Source: Candidatus Omnitrophota bacterium (GTDB lineage Bacteria; Omnitrophota; Gorgyraeia; Zapsychrales; Zapsychraceae). Taken from it: a stretch of DNA of 48,656 bases. Below, piece after piece: positions 24,752 to 33,409 of the stretch; position 1 is the stretch's first letter; each line of letters opens with the position of its first letter. The translations under genes were made by a program, and so were the position numbers. Location of the stretch: the NCBI GenBank assembly GCA_018062515.1, contig JAGOSC010000015.1, positions 1 to 48,656 on the forward strand, read 5' to 3'. The notes under the pieces were generated by a model that searched no databases, was not told where the DNA came from, and saw nothing but the letters and a program-made list of their open reading frames with translations.

Positions 24752-26688
24752 ACATTCTTTTTAGATATCGGCACATTTTATCTCTCTTTTGTATCATCAT
24801 CCTTGGGGTGATTATTTATTCAAACTCACTCCACGGGCCGTTTATGTTTGACGATATCGCTTACATTCAAGGCAATGACAATATCCGCGATATTCACAAT
24901 ATCCCAATGATATGGAAGGCGTGGAATCATCCGTCGAGATTTGTTGGTTTTTTTACGTTCGCGCTAAATTATCACTTCCATAAACTGGATGTTTTGGGTT
25001 ATCATCTCGTCAATGTTCTTATTCATTTGATGAATGCCTGTCTGGTTTGGATGATGGTGCTTTTACTGTTTAAGATGCCTCGCCTGAAAGATGACCGGCT
25101 GTTCCCACAGCGATATTTGATTGCTTGGATCACAACATTATTGTTTGTCACTCATCCGATACAAACCGAGGCTGTTTCTTATGTCTCCCAACGTTTTTCT
25201 TCTCTGGCAACACTGTTTTATCTGTTGAGCGTTTATTTTTACGGACGGGGAAGAATTTCCGACAAGAAAAATTTTTCACTCTACATGCTCTCCGGTGTAA
25301 GCGCTTTGCTCGGAATGTTTACGAAACAGATTACGATCACCATTCCACTGACTATTTTTTTGTTTGAAATGTTATTTTTACGTAAAAGGGAAGATCCTAT
25401 ACGAATCAATGCGCGGCTTTTAGTCTATATTTTTCTTTTCTTGTTAATTGTTCCCTCGATCTTTTCATTTAACGTGCAGAATATTTTATCTATTAAGCAT
25501 GAGTCAGGCTCATATCTGGGCGACAATTTGACCAATGTTTCTTACTTGTTAACACAATTCCGAGTACTTTTCACGTATATTAAATTGATATTCTTTCCAA
25601 TTGGCCAAAATCTGCTATATGAATTTCCGGCGTCGTATTCACTATTTGAACCAAAAACCTTCATTTGTTTTATCGGTTTAATAGGCATCTTTTTAGGTGG
25701 TGTGCGCTGTCTTAAGACAAATATTTTAATGGCCTTTGGAATATTTTGGTTTTTTATAACTTTATCCGTCGAGTCGACGATCATTGTCATCAAGCATGTT
25801 ATTTTTGAACACCGAATGTATTTACCATCGTTTGGATTTTTTTTGTTTTGTGCTGTTGCGTTAGTAGAGATATTCCGTTCCGCTAAAAAATGCTGTGTGG
25901 CCGTTTGTGTTATCGGATTAACTTTTTCTTATCTGACATTAAAGAGGAATGTTGTTTGGTCGGATGAAATGCTGATGTGGGGTGATGTTATTCAAAAATC
26001 TCCTCGAGAGAGCCGCGGATATATGAATATGGGCCTGGTTTATTTTGACCGGGCAGATTGGAACATGGCATTAAAATATCTGGATCAGGCGATTGCATGT
26101 AATCCAAAAAATCATGCTGCCTATAGCAATAGAGGAATGGTACAGATGGCGCTGGGATATCCGGAAAAAGCACTCGCGGATTATAATCAAGCTTTAATGA
26201 TCAACGGTCGTTACGTGGAGGCGTACATTAATCGGGGAAATTATTACAGTTTCTTGAATGATTATAAAAAAGCCATTGCCGATTATAATGAGGCTTTACG
26301 TACTTCACCGTCGTCGGTGCAAGCGCTTTTGAATCGAGGAAATAAATATTTTAAACTCAAAGAATTTGATGCCGCGATTAAAGATTATTCGCGGTCCATT
26401 GAGCTAAGTCCTAGTTTCGTTCAAGGTTATGCGCATCGTGCAGACGTGTACACTTATATTAAGAAATTCGATCTGGCTCTCGCGGACTATAATCGTGCGA
26501 TCAAGCTCGACGATAAGGATGCTGAGACAGTTTATCGCCGAGGGAATTTATATGTGAAAAAGGGTGATTTACAATCCGCCTTGAATGATTATAATAAGGC
26601 TTTGGAAATTAATCCTGAGCATCCAAAGGCCAAAGAACAGATCAATAAATTGACACCGGTTCTAAATAATATCGTCGATTTAAACTAA
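24748..26688 (+). CDS. TMTC-like GT-C glycosyltransferase with TPR tail (paralog 4)
   Basis: 646 aa. Membrane domain to about residue 410, then about seven TPRs. The catalytic loop motif is FMFDDIAYIQGNDNIRD. It is otherwise closest to paralog 2 in the HPSRFVGFFTFALNYHFH segment and in length, suggesting duplication between the two clusters. Further shared motifs are SHPIQTEAVSYVSQRF written here with T before HP, GMFTKQI and PIGQNLLYEFP. The ATG overlaps the stop of paralog 3 (ATGA). The next gene starts 3 bp after its stop. Confidence 0.85.
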   Translation: MNILFRYRHILSLFCIIILGVIIYSNSLHGPFMFDDIAYIQGNDNIRDIHNIPMIWKAWNHPSRFVGFFTFALNYHFHKLDVLGYHLVNVLIHLMNACLVWMMVLLLFKMPRLKDDRLFPQRYLIAWITTLLFVTHPIQTEAVSYVSQRFSSLATLFYLLSVYFYGRGRISDKKNFSLYMLSGVSALLGMFTKQITITIPLTIFLFEMLFLRKREDPIRINARLLVYIFLFLLIVPSIFSFNVQNILSIKHESGSYLGDNLTNVSYLLTQFRVLFTYIKLIFFPIGQNLLYEFPASYSLFEPKTFICFIGLIGIFLGGVRCLKTNILMAFGIFWFFITLSVESTIIVIKHVIFEHRMYLPSFGFFLFCAVALVEIFRSAKKCCVAVCVIGLTFSYLTLKRNVVWSDEMLMWGDVIQKSPRESRGYMNMGLVYFDRADWNMALKYLDQAIACNPKNHAAYSNRGMVQMALGYPEKALADYNQALMINGRYVEAYINRGNYYSFLNDYKKAIADYNEALRTSPSSVQALLNRGNKYFKLKEFDAAIKDYSRSIELSPSFVQGYAHRADVYTYIKKFDLALADYNRAIKLDDKDAETVYRRGNLYVKKGDLQSALNDYNKALEINPEHPKAKEQINKLTPVLNNIVDLN

Positions 26689-26691
26689 TCT

Positions 26692-28842
26692 ATGAAATCC
26701 GATCAGCGTAAATATATTCTTCAACACTATAAGTCACAATCCTCCAAACAAATCGCGGCTCATTTGAATATAAAAGAGCGTACCGTTCAGCGCTTCATTG
26801 ATTCTCAACAAGTCAAAGTTGACGACGCGGGCGGAAAAGGTAAGAGCGACGAGAAAAAGAAAAAAATTCGTTGGCTGCTATTGTTCGCGGTGATCCTTTG
26901 CGGATTCTTGGTGTATTCCAGCTCCCTAAAAGGCGAATTAATTTGGGATGATAATATATTAATCCGCAATAATTCTGATCTTCGTGATTGGGGGCATCTC
27001 AAAGAAGTTTTCTTCGGTAATTTAGGAGGAGAAGGCTTGTATTACAAACACTCGTCGTACCGACCGGTTCAGACATTGACATACATGGTCGATTATTCGA
27101 TTTGGAAATTAAATCCGTTTGGTTACCACATGACGAATATTATTTGTCATCTATTAGCCGCAGGTTTATTGTACATTTTTATTTTCAAAATATTTAGTAG
27201 CAATTATCTAAGTTTTATTACCGCATTCCTTTTTGTCCTTCATCCTACACACACCGAAGCAGTCACTTATATTTCTGGTCGGGCGGATCCTTTATCAGCC
27301 GTTTTTATGTTAGCGTCGATGATTTTTTATTTGCGATCTCAGGAAAAAGAAAAAATGTTGAATCATGTCATGATGGCGGTCATGTACATTCTCGGAATTT
27401 TGTCACGAGAAAATGCGCTTATGGTGCCCGTATTTATACTTGTTTATCATGCGGCGATCCGATTAAAGATTAATTGGCGGCCGATGATCATTTACGCGAG
27501 CATCGCGGCTTTCTATATTTATTTACGTGTGAAGGAAGTTATAGGTGGAATGGGATTAGACGAGCCGGTTAAAACCAGTATTTTAGAAAGAATACCGGGA
27601 TTCTTCGTCGCGTATTTATCTTATCTTAAGTTAATGATTCTTCCTTTTAATCTGCATATGGAATATTTGCGCCCTCTTTTTTACATGTCTGATCCAAGAG
27701 CCATCGCTGGAGGGATTCTATTTTTAATAACTATTCTCGTCGCATACTTTGGTAAAAAAAATAAGTTAGTCATATTTGGTCTATTGTGGTTTTTAGTAGG
27801 ATTATTTCCGGTGGCTAATGTGTTTGTCGTCGTGAATGCTTACATGGCTGAACATTGGCTGTATATTCCGTCTATGGGTTTGTTTCTCGTAATGGCAGGA
27901 GCTATTACCAAGTTGTCTAGCAAAAATGAAATGCTGCGATCAGCTCTGTTCGTTTTTGTTCTTTTGTTGGGCACATTTTACGGCTATCTCACGTATCAGC
28001 AGAATAAGACATGGCTTAATCAAATTGATTTCTATGAACGCACTCGAAAATTCGCGCCGGATAGCGCACGTTTGCACGCGGATTTAGGGGAAGCGTATTA
28101 TAGAGTCGGCCGAGTGGAAGATTCACGCGACTCGACGATCAGAGCCATACAATTGCGTCCGAACTATTATGCCGCATGGAGTAATTTAGGTACGATTTAT
28201 GTCCGTCTTGGAGAGATTGATAAAGCCATAGAGGCGTATCAAAATTCGCTGAAAATAAGTCCGGGTTATTTTAACGCCCATTTTAATTTAGCAAATATTT
28301 ATAAGGATCAAGAAAAATTTGATGAAGCGATTACGCACTATGAACAGGCTTTAAAATACAAGCCCAGTTTAGCGATGGCATATAATAATCTCGCCATTTG
28401 TTATAATCAAAAAGGTAATCTGGAAAAAGCAAAAGGAAATGATGCTTTGTTTAGAACGTACAAAGAAATAGCGATCGAAAATTATCAAAAAGGTATCAAC
28501 TTTGAACCGAATACAAAATTTTATAATAATTTAGCTAGCGCTTTAAGTGATGTGGACCGTCATCAAGAAGCGATTGAGCTTTATAATAAAGCTTTGCAGT
28601 TGGGTCCCGATATTTACGATGGGGGCATAATTATGTATAATTTGGCTTTAGAATATTATCGAATCAAAGACACAACGAATTTTTTAAGTACGTTTGAACG
28701 GGCAAATAGCATTCCTATCAATTCAGCCTCGACGTATGAACGTCTCGCGAGCATGTATTCCAAAATGAATTTAAAGAAAGAAGCTGAAATTTTACTACAA
28801 AAAGCCAGGGAATCAAAATCCAGGGGAAAAAATGGTAAATAA
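26692..28842 (+). CDS. TMTC-like GT-C glycosyltransferase with N-terminal HTH and TPR tail (paralog 5)
   Basis: 716 aa. Residues ~1-42 are a short helix-turn-helix (HYKSQSSKQIAAHLNIKERT, then VQRFIDS), followed by a charged linker and the first transmembrane helix at ~58. The catalytic loop is LIWDDNILIRNNSDLRD, closer to classical TMTC proteins (WDD) than its neighbours. Membrane domain to ~450, then about seven TPRs, ending in a basic tail. The HTH would face the cytoplasm. It might bind DNA, or be a small adaptor domain. The gene follows paralog 4 by 3 bp and overlaps the next gene by 11 bp. Confidence 0.85.
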   Translation: MKSDQRKYILQHYKSQSSKQIAAHLNIKERTVQRFIDSQQVKVDDAGGKGKSDEKKKKIRWLLLFAVILCGFLVYSSSLKGELIWDDNILIRNNSDLRDWGHLKEVFFGNLGGEGLYYKHSSYRPVQTLTYMVDYSIWKLNPFGYHMTNIICHLLAAGLLYIFIFKIFSSNYLSFITAFLFVLHPTHTEAVTYISGRADPLSAVFMLASMIFYLRSQEKEKMLNHVMMAVMYILGILSRENALMVPVFILVYHAAIRLKINWRPMIIYASIAAFYIYLRVKEVIGGMGLDEPVKTSILERIPGFFVAYLSYLKLMILPFNLHMEYLRPLFYMSDPRAIAGGILFLITILVAYFGKKNKLVIFGLLWFLVGLFPVANVFVVVNAYMAEHWLYIPSMGLFLVMAGAITKLSSKNEMLRSALFVFVLLLGTFYGYLTYQQNKTWLNQIDFYERTRKFAPDSARLHADLGEAYYRVGRVEDSRDSTIRAIQLRPNYYAAWSNLGTIYVRLGEIDKAIEAYQNSLKISPGYFNAHFNLANIYKDQEKFDEAITHYEQALKYKPSLAMAYNNLAICYNQKGNLEKAKGNDALFRTYKEIAIENYQKGINFEPNTKFYNNLASALSDVDRHQEAIELYNKALQLGPDIYDGGIIMYNLALEYYRIKDTTNFLSTFERANSIPINSASTYERLASMYSKMNLKKEAEILLQKARESKSRGKNGK

Positions 28843-30352
28843 GAAAACGAAGTACGCTGGTCCATCGATACGAAAAGAATTGAGAGCTGAGAGTGTGTCA
28901 TTGCCGAAAAAGTCATGGTATGAAAAGGTTGCGTGGCCATTCATCATTCTTTTGTGTATAGTCATGTTTTTTACACTGGATTATGGTTCTGATTATAAGA
29001 GAAGAGAAGGTGCTTTGACATTTGATGAAAGTATTTATATGCGATTAGGATTTCAGCTGAAAAATGGCGAGCCATACAATACTCTTAAACTTTTTGAAGA
29101 AAGACATCAATCTATTTTACTTCCAAGTTATATGAGTCGGCCGGTTTTTAAACATCCACCGCTGTTTTCGTGGTTAATTTCTATGTCTTACTCTGTCTTA
29201 GAACAAAAGTCTGCGTATCAATTTGAAGAGCTTTACGGGGCAGCGTCGAAAGTCCCTAACTTGATGGGGTGTCTTTTAGTTTTATTGGCGTTTATGTTTG
29301 CAAAAAAAAGGTATGGATATGCGGCCGCGATACTAGCCGCGCTTTTATTAGCTATTGATCTGAATGTAACTTTATCGTCGCAAAAAGTTTGGATGGAATC
29401 GACGCTGGCATTCTTTGTATTTTCAACATTGCATTTGTTATATAAGTCCTGTGAAGAAAATAAAGGATATTTCTATCCAGCTGGAATTGTCTTTGGATTC
29501 GCTTTGTTAACAAAATATACAGCCGTCTTGATCGCGCCGATTTTGATCTCGTATATTTTGATTTATCATCGAGCGTTTTTTAGACAAAAAGAATTGTATT
29601 TATTTTTTGCCATAGCCGCGTTGATCTTTTCTCCTTGGGTCATCCATAATATAAACGTTTATGGTTTAGACACCTTCAAAGTGATGATCCTCGGACAAAC
29701 CGCCGGGCCCATTAAAATGGCCTACTTTGCTGCTTTTACCGGTGCTGCTATTTTTATCCTTTTGATAGCGATTAAGATGAATAAACAAAGAGAGTCTAAA
29801 ATGGAGAATGAATTCAACAATGATCAAAGTTTTTATGGGATGCGGCAAGCTTGTATGATTGTCATAGGTTTGTTCAGTGCTTTTTTGCTCACACAAAAAC
29901 CATTTTTAATGAGTATTATTAAAACATTGGATTGGTCTTCATTACCAACGGCGGGTTGGGATATGAAACTTTTTAAACAAGAACCAAGATATTTTTATTT
30001 GAAACAGCAAATTGAATATTCTCCGATATATTTATTTTTGTTGATCGCCTTTTTAAGAGCTCCGTTCGGACAAAAACAAGATGTATTTTTATTCTTGTCC
30101 TGTTTTTGGATGCTTTTATTCACGACCGTTTGGGGAAATTTCCAGGGACGATATGTGTTGAGTTTTGTCGCGCCGGCGATTATTTTAATTTCATCGACTA
30201 TCATCTTAACATTTCAATTTCTTATGAAACAAAAGAATATGACTCGTTATGTCGGATTAGGATTTATGCTGCTGTCGATGACGTATTTTATCGTCAAGGC
30301 ATTAAAGGTTTATCAGGCGATTGCTTTAAGTGATAATGTGGCGTATTTTTAA
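28832..30352 (+). CDS. PMT/ArnT-type GT-C glycosyltransferase (GT39-like)
   Basis: 506 aa. A cytoplasmic N-terminus, a first membrane helix (~31-50), then the catalytic loop LTFDESIYMRLGFQL, where D-E is the acidic pair typical of dolichyl- or undecaprenyl-phosphate-sugar transferases. The segment RPVFKHPPLFSWL corresponds to the conserved H-P-P motif of PMT_2 proteins. About ten further membrane helices follow and there are no TPRs. It likely transfers a sugar from a lipid carrier to an acceptor in the periplasm. It overlaps the HTH-TMTC gene by 11 bp and shares its stop base with the next gene's ATG (TAATG). Confidence 0.85.
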   Translation: MVNKKTKYAGPSIRKELRAESVSLPKKSWYEKVAWPFIILLCIVMFFTLDYGSDYKRREGALTFDESIYMRLGFQLKNGEPYNTLKLFEERHQSILLPSYMSRPVFKHPPLFSWLISMSYSVLEQKSAYQFEELYGAASKVPNLMGCLLVLLAFMFAKKRYGYAAAILAALLLAIDLNVTLSSQKVWMESTLAFFVFSTLHLLYKSCEENKGYFYPAGIVFGFALLTKYTAVLIAPILISYILIYHRAFFRQKELYLFFAIAALIFSPWVIHNINVYGLDTFKVMILGQTAGPIKMAYFAAFTGAAIFILLIAIKMNKQRESKMENEFNNDQSFYGMRQACMIVIGLFSAFLLTQKPFLMSIIKTLDWSSLPTAGWDMKLFKQEPRYFYLKQQIEYSPIYLFLLIAFLRAPFGQKQDVFLFLSCFWMLLFTTVWGNFQGRYVLSFVAPAIILISSTIILTFQFLMKQKNMTRYVGLGFMLLSMTYFIVKALKVYQAIALSDNVAYF

Positions 30353-31002
30353 TGGCCTGTCCATTATGTGAAAGTACAAAAACGGTTTTGGTTTTTGAAA
30401 AAGAAGATCCGACATTCGGACGTCGAGAATATTTTCAATGTTTAACATGTAAGCTCATCGGTTTATCCTCCCAATATTTCTTACCTTTTGATGAGGAAAA
30501 AAAACGGTACGATCTTCATCGCAATAATCCAAACGACCAAGGTTATGTCAGTTTTTTAAATCAATTGATTGATCCTCTTTGTGGTTTTTTGAAACCACAT
30601 TCCGCTGGATTAGATTTTGGCTGCGGCCCAGGACCCACGATTTCTGTTTTAATGAAAAGGAGAGGTTTTTCCATCGAGGATTACGACCCTATTTATTTTC
30701 CGGATGAAAAAATTTTAAATAAGAAATATGATTTCATAACAGCGACGGAGGTGGTTGAACACTTTCATCAACCTCGTCAGGAATTTATTCAATTGAATAA
30801 GATGTTAAAACCCAGCGGGAAGATTGGTTTAATGACATATTTATACGACGATATCAATCAGTTTCAAAAAGGTTGGTATCATCAAGATCCCACACATGTC
30901 AGTTTCTATCATCGAGAAACGATGGAGTGGATAGCGAAGTGGTTAAACTGGAAGGCCGAGCATATAACCAAAAGGGTGGTTATCTATAGTAAAGCGGAAT
31001 AA
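30352..31002 (+). CDS. SAM-dependent methyltransferase with N-terminal zinc-ribbon
   Basis: 216 aa. Residues 3-37 form a CPLC...CLTC zinc ribbon. A class I methyltransferase of the Methyltransf_23 type follows: SAM-binding loop LDFGCGPGPTIS, then ITATEVVEHFHQP, and WYHQDPTHVSFYHRET near the C-terminus. The architecture is common among enzymes that methylate sugars or lipids in surface-polysaccharide clusters. It is the last gene of the 22-31 kb cluster and is translationally coupled to the PMT-type enzyme. It ends 21 bp from the stop of the convergent acyltransferase gene. Confidence 0.88.
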   Translation: MACPLCESTKTVLVFEKEDPTFGRREYFQCLTCKLIGLSSQYFLPFDEEKKRYDLHRNNPNDQGYVSFLNQLIDPLCGFLKPHSAGLDFGCGPGPTISVLMKRRGFSIEDYDPIYFPDEKILNKKYDFITATEVVEHFHQPRQEFIQLNKMLKPSGKIGLMTYLYDDINQFQKGWYHQDPTHVSFYHRETMEWIAKWLNWKAEHITKRVVIYSKAE

Positions 31003-31023
31003 TATTGTTTGCAGTTATTAGAA

Positions 31024-32142
31024 TTAGTTTTTGGAGATTTTTAACGTTCCGCTATGTGAAGAGAAAAATTTATCGCGAAATTTTAAAGCTGGTATTTCAA
31101 TGGCTTTAGACATAAAAATTCCAAAAATTATTGAAAGTGAAAAATACGTAACAATGCAAAGAAGCGAAAAGATTAAAAAATTGTCTGTTTTTATAAAAGT
31201 ATGGTAAGAAAAGAATCTGGCAAAAATAATATGCCAAAGATAAATCGAATAGGAATAAAAACCGATTTGAGCGAGGCCCTTAATTAACCAGTTCGTTTTT
31301 ATTTCTTCAAAATTAAAGTGATACAAAAGCAAAATAAGTATGCCACCGAAACCGACGTATAAAAATGTCAAACCAAATGAATTCATAAATGGATGGAATA
31401 AACTCCAACGCCAAGTCGTCATAATCAGAAAGGTGCTTACAATTCCAATCAAACAGGCCCGTTTTTGAACCCAATTTTTAAACTGGTCTTGTTTAAAATG
31501 ATGCAGATACGACAACAAAACCCCAAACAATAAACTATCGACTCTTAAATGTGTTGGGAAAAGATGTGTCAGGTGCCCATATGGTACGGATGCATTTAGG
31601 AGCCTTAAATAAAGACACGTGATACTTAGGCCGATTGTTAGGGCAATAAGAATTCTAAATGGATTTTTTCCCCTTGAAAATTTTGTCCTCAAAAGAATAA
31701 ACAAGCCAATAAATAAATAGAAGTGTTCTTCCACCGCCAGAGACCATGTGTGTTCCCAAATATGTGTCCAGTAATTTTGAACATATAATATTTCTCCATA
31801 GTATTGTATTCGCTCAGGGAGGGGATAACCTATTGAAAGAAGGTAAAAACTAGTTAGGAGAAGAAAGAAATAAAATGCGGGATAAATTTTTAAGCCGCGT
31901 CTAATAAAAAATCGTAACACATCAACTTTGCCGTATTCAATATATTCCCTAAATAATAGGCCTGAAACCAGAAAGCCGCTGATTACAAAAAATAAATCCA
32001 CGCCCGTCCAGCCGCAATGGACCCATAAACTTAATCCCTCGGTTAATATAGTTGTTTTTTGAAATAAAAACTCGGGAATGTGTGACCCCATAACCATTAG
32101 AACAGCGATAGCTCGTAAAATATCTAACTGCATTATACGCAT
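31024..32142 (-). CDS. Acyltransferase 3 (OafA-type O-acyltransferase)
   Basis: 372 aa with about ten transmembrane helices. The N-terminus QLDILRAIAVLMVMGSH, then DLFFVISGFL, then TWSLAVEEHFYLF and YSIYLWH near the C-terminus are hallmarks of the acyltransferase-3 family, which adds acetyl groups to cell-surface sugars. ATG 32142 follows an AAAGGA site. It is one of the few minus-strand genes. I saw no CGTCGA on its coding strand, although that hexamer is frequent elsewhere; together these hint at separate acquisition. Acetylation of products from the adjacent glycosyltransferase cluster is plausible. Confidence 0.92.
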   Translation of the reverse strand: MRIMQLDILRAIAVLMVMGSHIPEFLFQKTTILTEGLSLWVHCGWTGVDLFFVISGFLVSGLLFREYIEYGKVDVLRFFIRRGLKIYPAFYFFLLLTSFYLLSIGYPLPERIQYYGEILYVQNYWTHIWEHTWSLAVEEHFYLFIGLFILLRTKFSRGKNPFRILIALTIGLSITCLYLRLLNASVPYGHLTHLFPTHLRVDSLLFGVLLSYLHHFKQDQFKNWVQKRACLIGIVSTFLIMTTWRWSLFHPFMNSFGLTFLYVGFGGILILLLYHFNFEEIKTNWLIKGLAQIGFYSYSIYLWHIIFARFFSYHTFIKTDNFLIFSLLCIVTYFSLSIIFGIFMSKAIEIPALKFRDKFFSSHSGTLKISKN

Positions 32143-32201
32143 GTTGGTTTCCTTTGTTTCTTAGGAGCTGTCCGCAAGTTTCTACGAAGCTCCAATCAAA
32201 A

Positions 32202-32468
32202 TTATAGTTTTTTCAAAAGTTCCTTATCCCCAGCAATGAGCGCCAACTTCTTTTTATGAGTCCATTTTTTAAGTTGTATTTCACGAGAAAAAGCTTCACT
32301 CTTATTTAAAAATGTTTCCGAATAACAAAGTTCATCCACACCAAATGTTCGGGTGAAGGCTGCCCCTTGACCTTGCCTATGCTGCTTCAAGCGCCGAGAA
32401 ATATCGGTCGTTACCCCAATATAAAGTCTTCCATCTGGACATTTGAGAATGTAAACGTGCCAATTCAT
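32202..32468 (-). CDS. Small GIY-YIG nuclease-domain protein
   Basis: 88 aa, a single GIY-YIG domain of the UPF0213/YhbQ type. VYIL and LYIGVT form the GIY-YIG strands; RRLKQH and the Glu in SEAFSREIQLKKW complete the site. Such stand-alone proteins are probable DNA endonucleases but few are characterised. The gene starts just inside an element of inverted repeats that ends at a tRNA gene, so a role in mobilising or maintaining that element is possible. It precedes the acyltransferase on the same strand by 59 bp. Confidence 0.88.
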   Translation of the reverse strand: MNWHVYILKCPDGRLYIGVTTDISRRLKQHRQGQGAAFTRTFGVDELCYSETFLNKSEAFSREIQLKKWTHKKKLALIAGDKELLKKL

Positions 32469-32475
32469 ATTTTAT

Positions 32476-32616
32476 GCCCCTTCGACTCGCTCTCAATAAA
32501 AAACAAAATGCTCGCTCAGGGTGGTCCGACTCACTTCTTTAAAAATAGATTCAAAGAACTCGCTCCACTCAATTCTCCACTAACTTGTGGTGAGCGAGTG
32601 AAGCGAGTCGAACCAC
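32476..32616. repeat. Inverted-repeat element between GIY-YIG gene and tRNA-Ser(GGA)
   Basis: GTGGTCCGACTCACTTC (32521-32537) and GAAGCGAGTCGAACCAC (32600-32616) are inverted copies matching at 15 of 17 positions. A third partial copy, TTCGACTCGCTC, lies at 32481-32492, followed by CTCGCTCAGGG at 32510-32520. The right arm ends exactly on the last base of the tRNA gene. The pattern resembles dispersed REP-like elements. No gene fits inside. Confidence 0.65.
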
Positions 32617-32704
32617 GGAGAGGCAGGGATTCGAACCCTGGGTTCTATTTGCATAGAACACACGCTTTCCAAGCGTGCGCCTTCAACCACTCGGCCACCC
32701 CTCC
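32616..32704 (-). tRNA. tRNA-Ser (anticodon GGA), CCA not encoded
   Basis: Minus strand: acceptor GGAGGGG pairs with CCTCTCC (one G-U pair), discriminator G at 32616. The anticodon loop CTTGGAAAG gives GGA. A long variable arm (TGTTCTATGCAAATAGAAC) and GGTTCGAATCC T-arm confirm a serine tRNA. The bases after the discriminator are TGG, not CCA, unlike the other two tRNA genes here. Confidence 0.95.
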
Positions 32705-32799
32705 AAATATTTTTGAAATTCTTGAACTTCAATTTTGAAAGAATATCACACTCAAAACTCGAAAGCAATGGATTTCTGCTGACGGAACGAGGATAATTC

Positions 32800-32827
32800 T
32801 TGCAACTAAAAAGCATTCGTGTATATT
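32800..32827 (+). promoter_or_regulatory. Sigma-70-type promoter upstream of the 32.9-kb gene
   Basis: -35 TTGCAA (32800-32805), 16-bp spacer, -10 TATATT (32822-32827). An alternating TATA-rich stretch (32822-32854) follows and may melt easily. Predicted to drive the hypothetical gene and the M16 protease. Confidence 0.55.
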
Positions 32828-32868
32828 AATATATCTATATATATCCGTATATATCTTAAGGACTTAAA

Positions 32869-33402
32869 ATGGATTTTGAAAAAGCCTGGAACACCGCCCT
32901 TCAGCAAACTGAAATTATCCGCAGCCGTTTTGCTGCCCTACAAACGGGAAAAGATACACGCGTTCCCTATGTTTTATTAGCCGAATCATCCATCAATGCC
33001 GGAGACACGGTCGTTCGTAAGGGAGAAGTGATCGTGGACAAGCCGGCGCTCATTTTACCTCCGAATAATCCACAATTTAAAGGTTTTGATCTCGATGATT
33101 TGGATGCGTTTAATGAGGCATCGATGATTAATTTTTTATTAATCCGCGGCGTATCATGGCCTTCATTTAATTATGATAATCAAACACATTCATTGAATGT
33201 ATTTGAAGGCGGATTGTCGAGCGCGATCAAATTTTATAATCAAGAATTACAACAGCAGGAAAATGTCCATACCGGCCTCATCAAAGGCCCTGAAGAATAT
33301 TGGCAGTTTTCTATTCTCATTTTTATCTGCTCTCAAGTGGCCAAAAACGCCAACCTAGATATTCAAAAATTACTTGAACGTCATAAAAAAGGTTTATCTT
33401 AA
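32869..33402 (+). CDS. Conserved-looking cytoplasmic protein of unknown function
   Basis: 177 aa with no signal peptide or membrane segment. A central stretch (GDTVVRKGEVIVDKPALILP) suggests beta structure, and the C-terminal ~60 residues look helical. I do not recognise the family. The ATG follows an AAGGAC site. The stop lies 7 bp before the M16 protease start, so the two are probably co-transcribed. Confidence 0.6.
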   Translation: MDFEKAWNTALQQTEIIRSRFAALQTGKDTRVPYVLLAESSINAGDTVVRKGEVIVDKPALILPPNNPQFKGFDLDDLDAFNEASMINFLLIRGVSWPSFNYDNQTHSLNVFEGGLSSAIKFYNQELQQQENVHTGLIKGPEEYWQFSILIFICSQVAKNANLDIQKLLERHKKGLS

Positions 33403-33409
33403 GGAATTT

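Noticed and set aside
32164..32193. GGAGCT/AGCTCC inverted repeat between acyltransferase and GIY-YIG genes as a terminator
   Set aside because: Stem of only 6 bp, 18-nt loop and no T tract on either strand.
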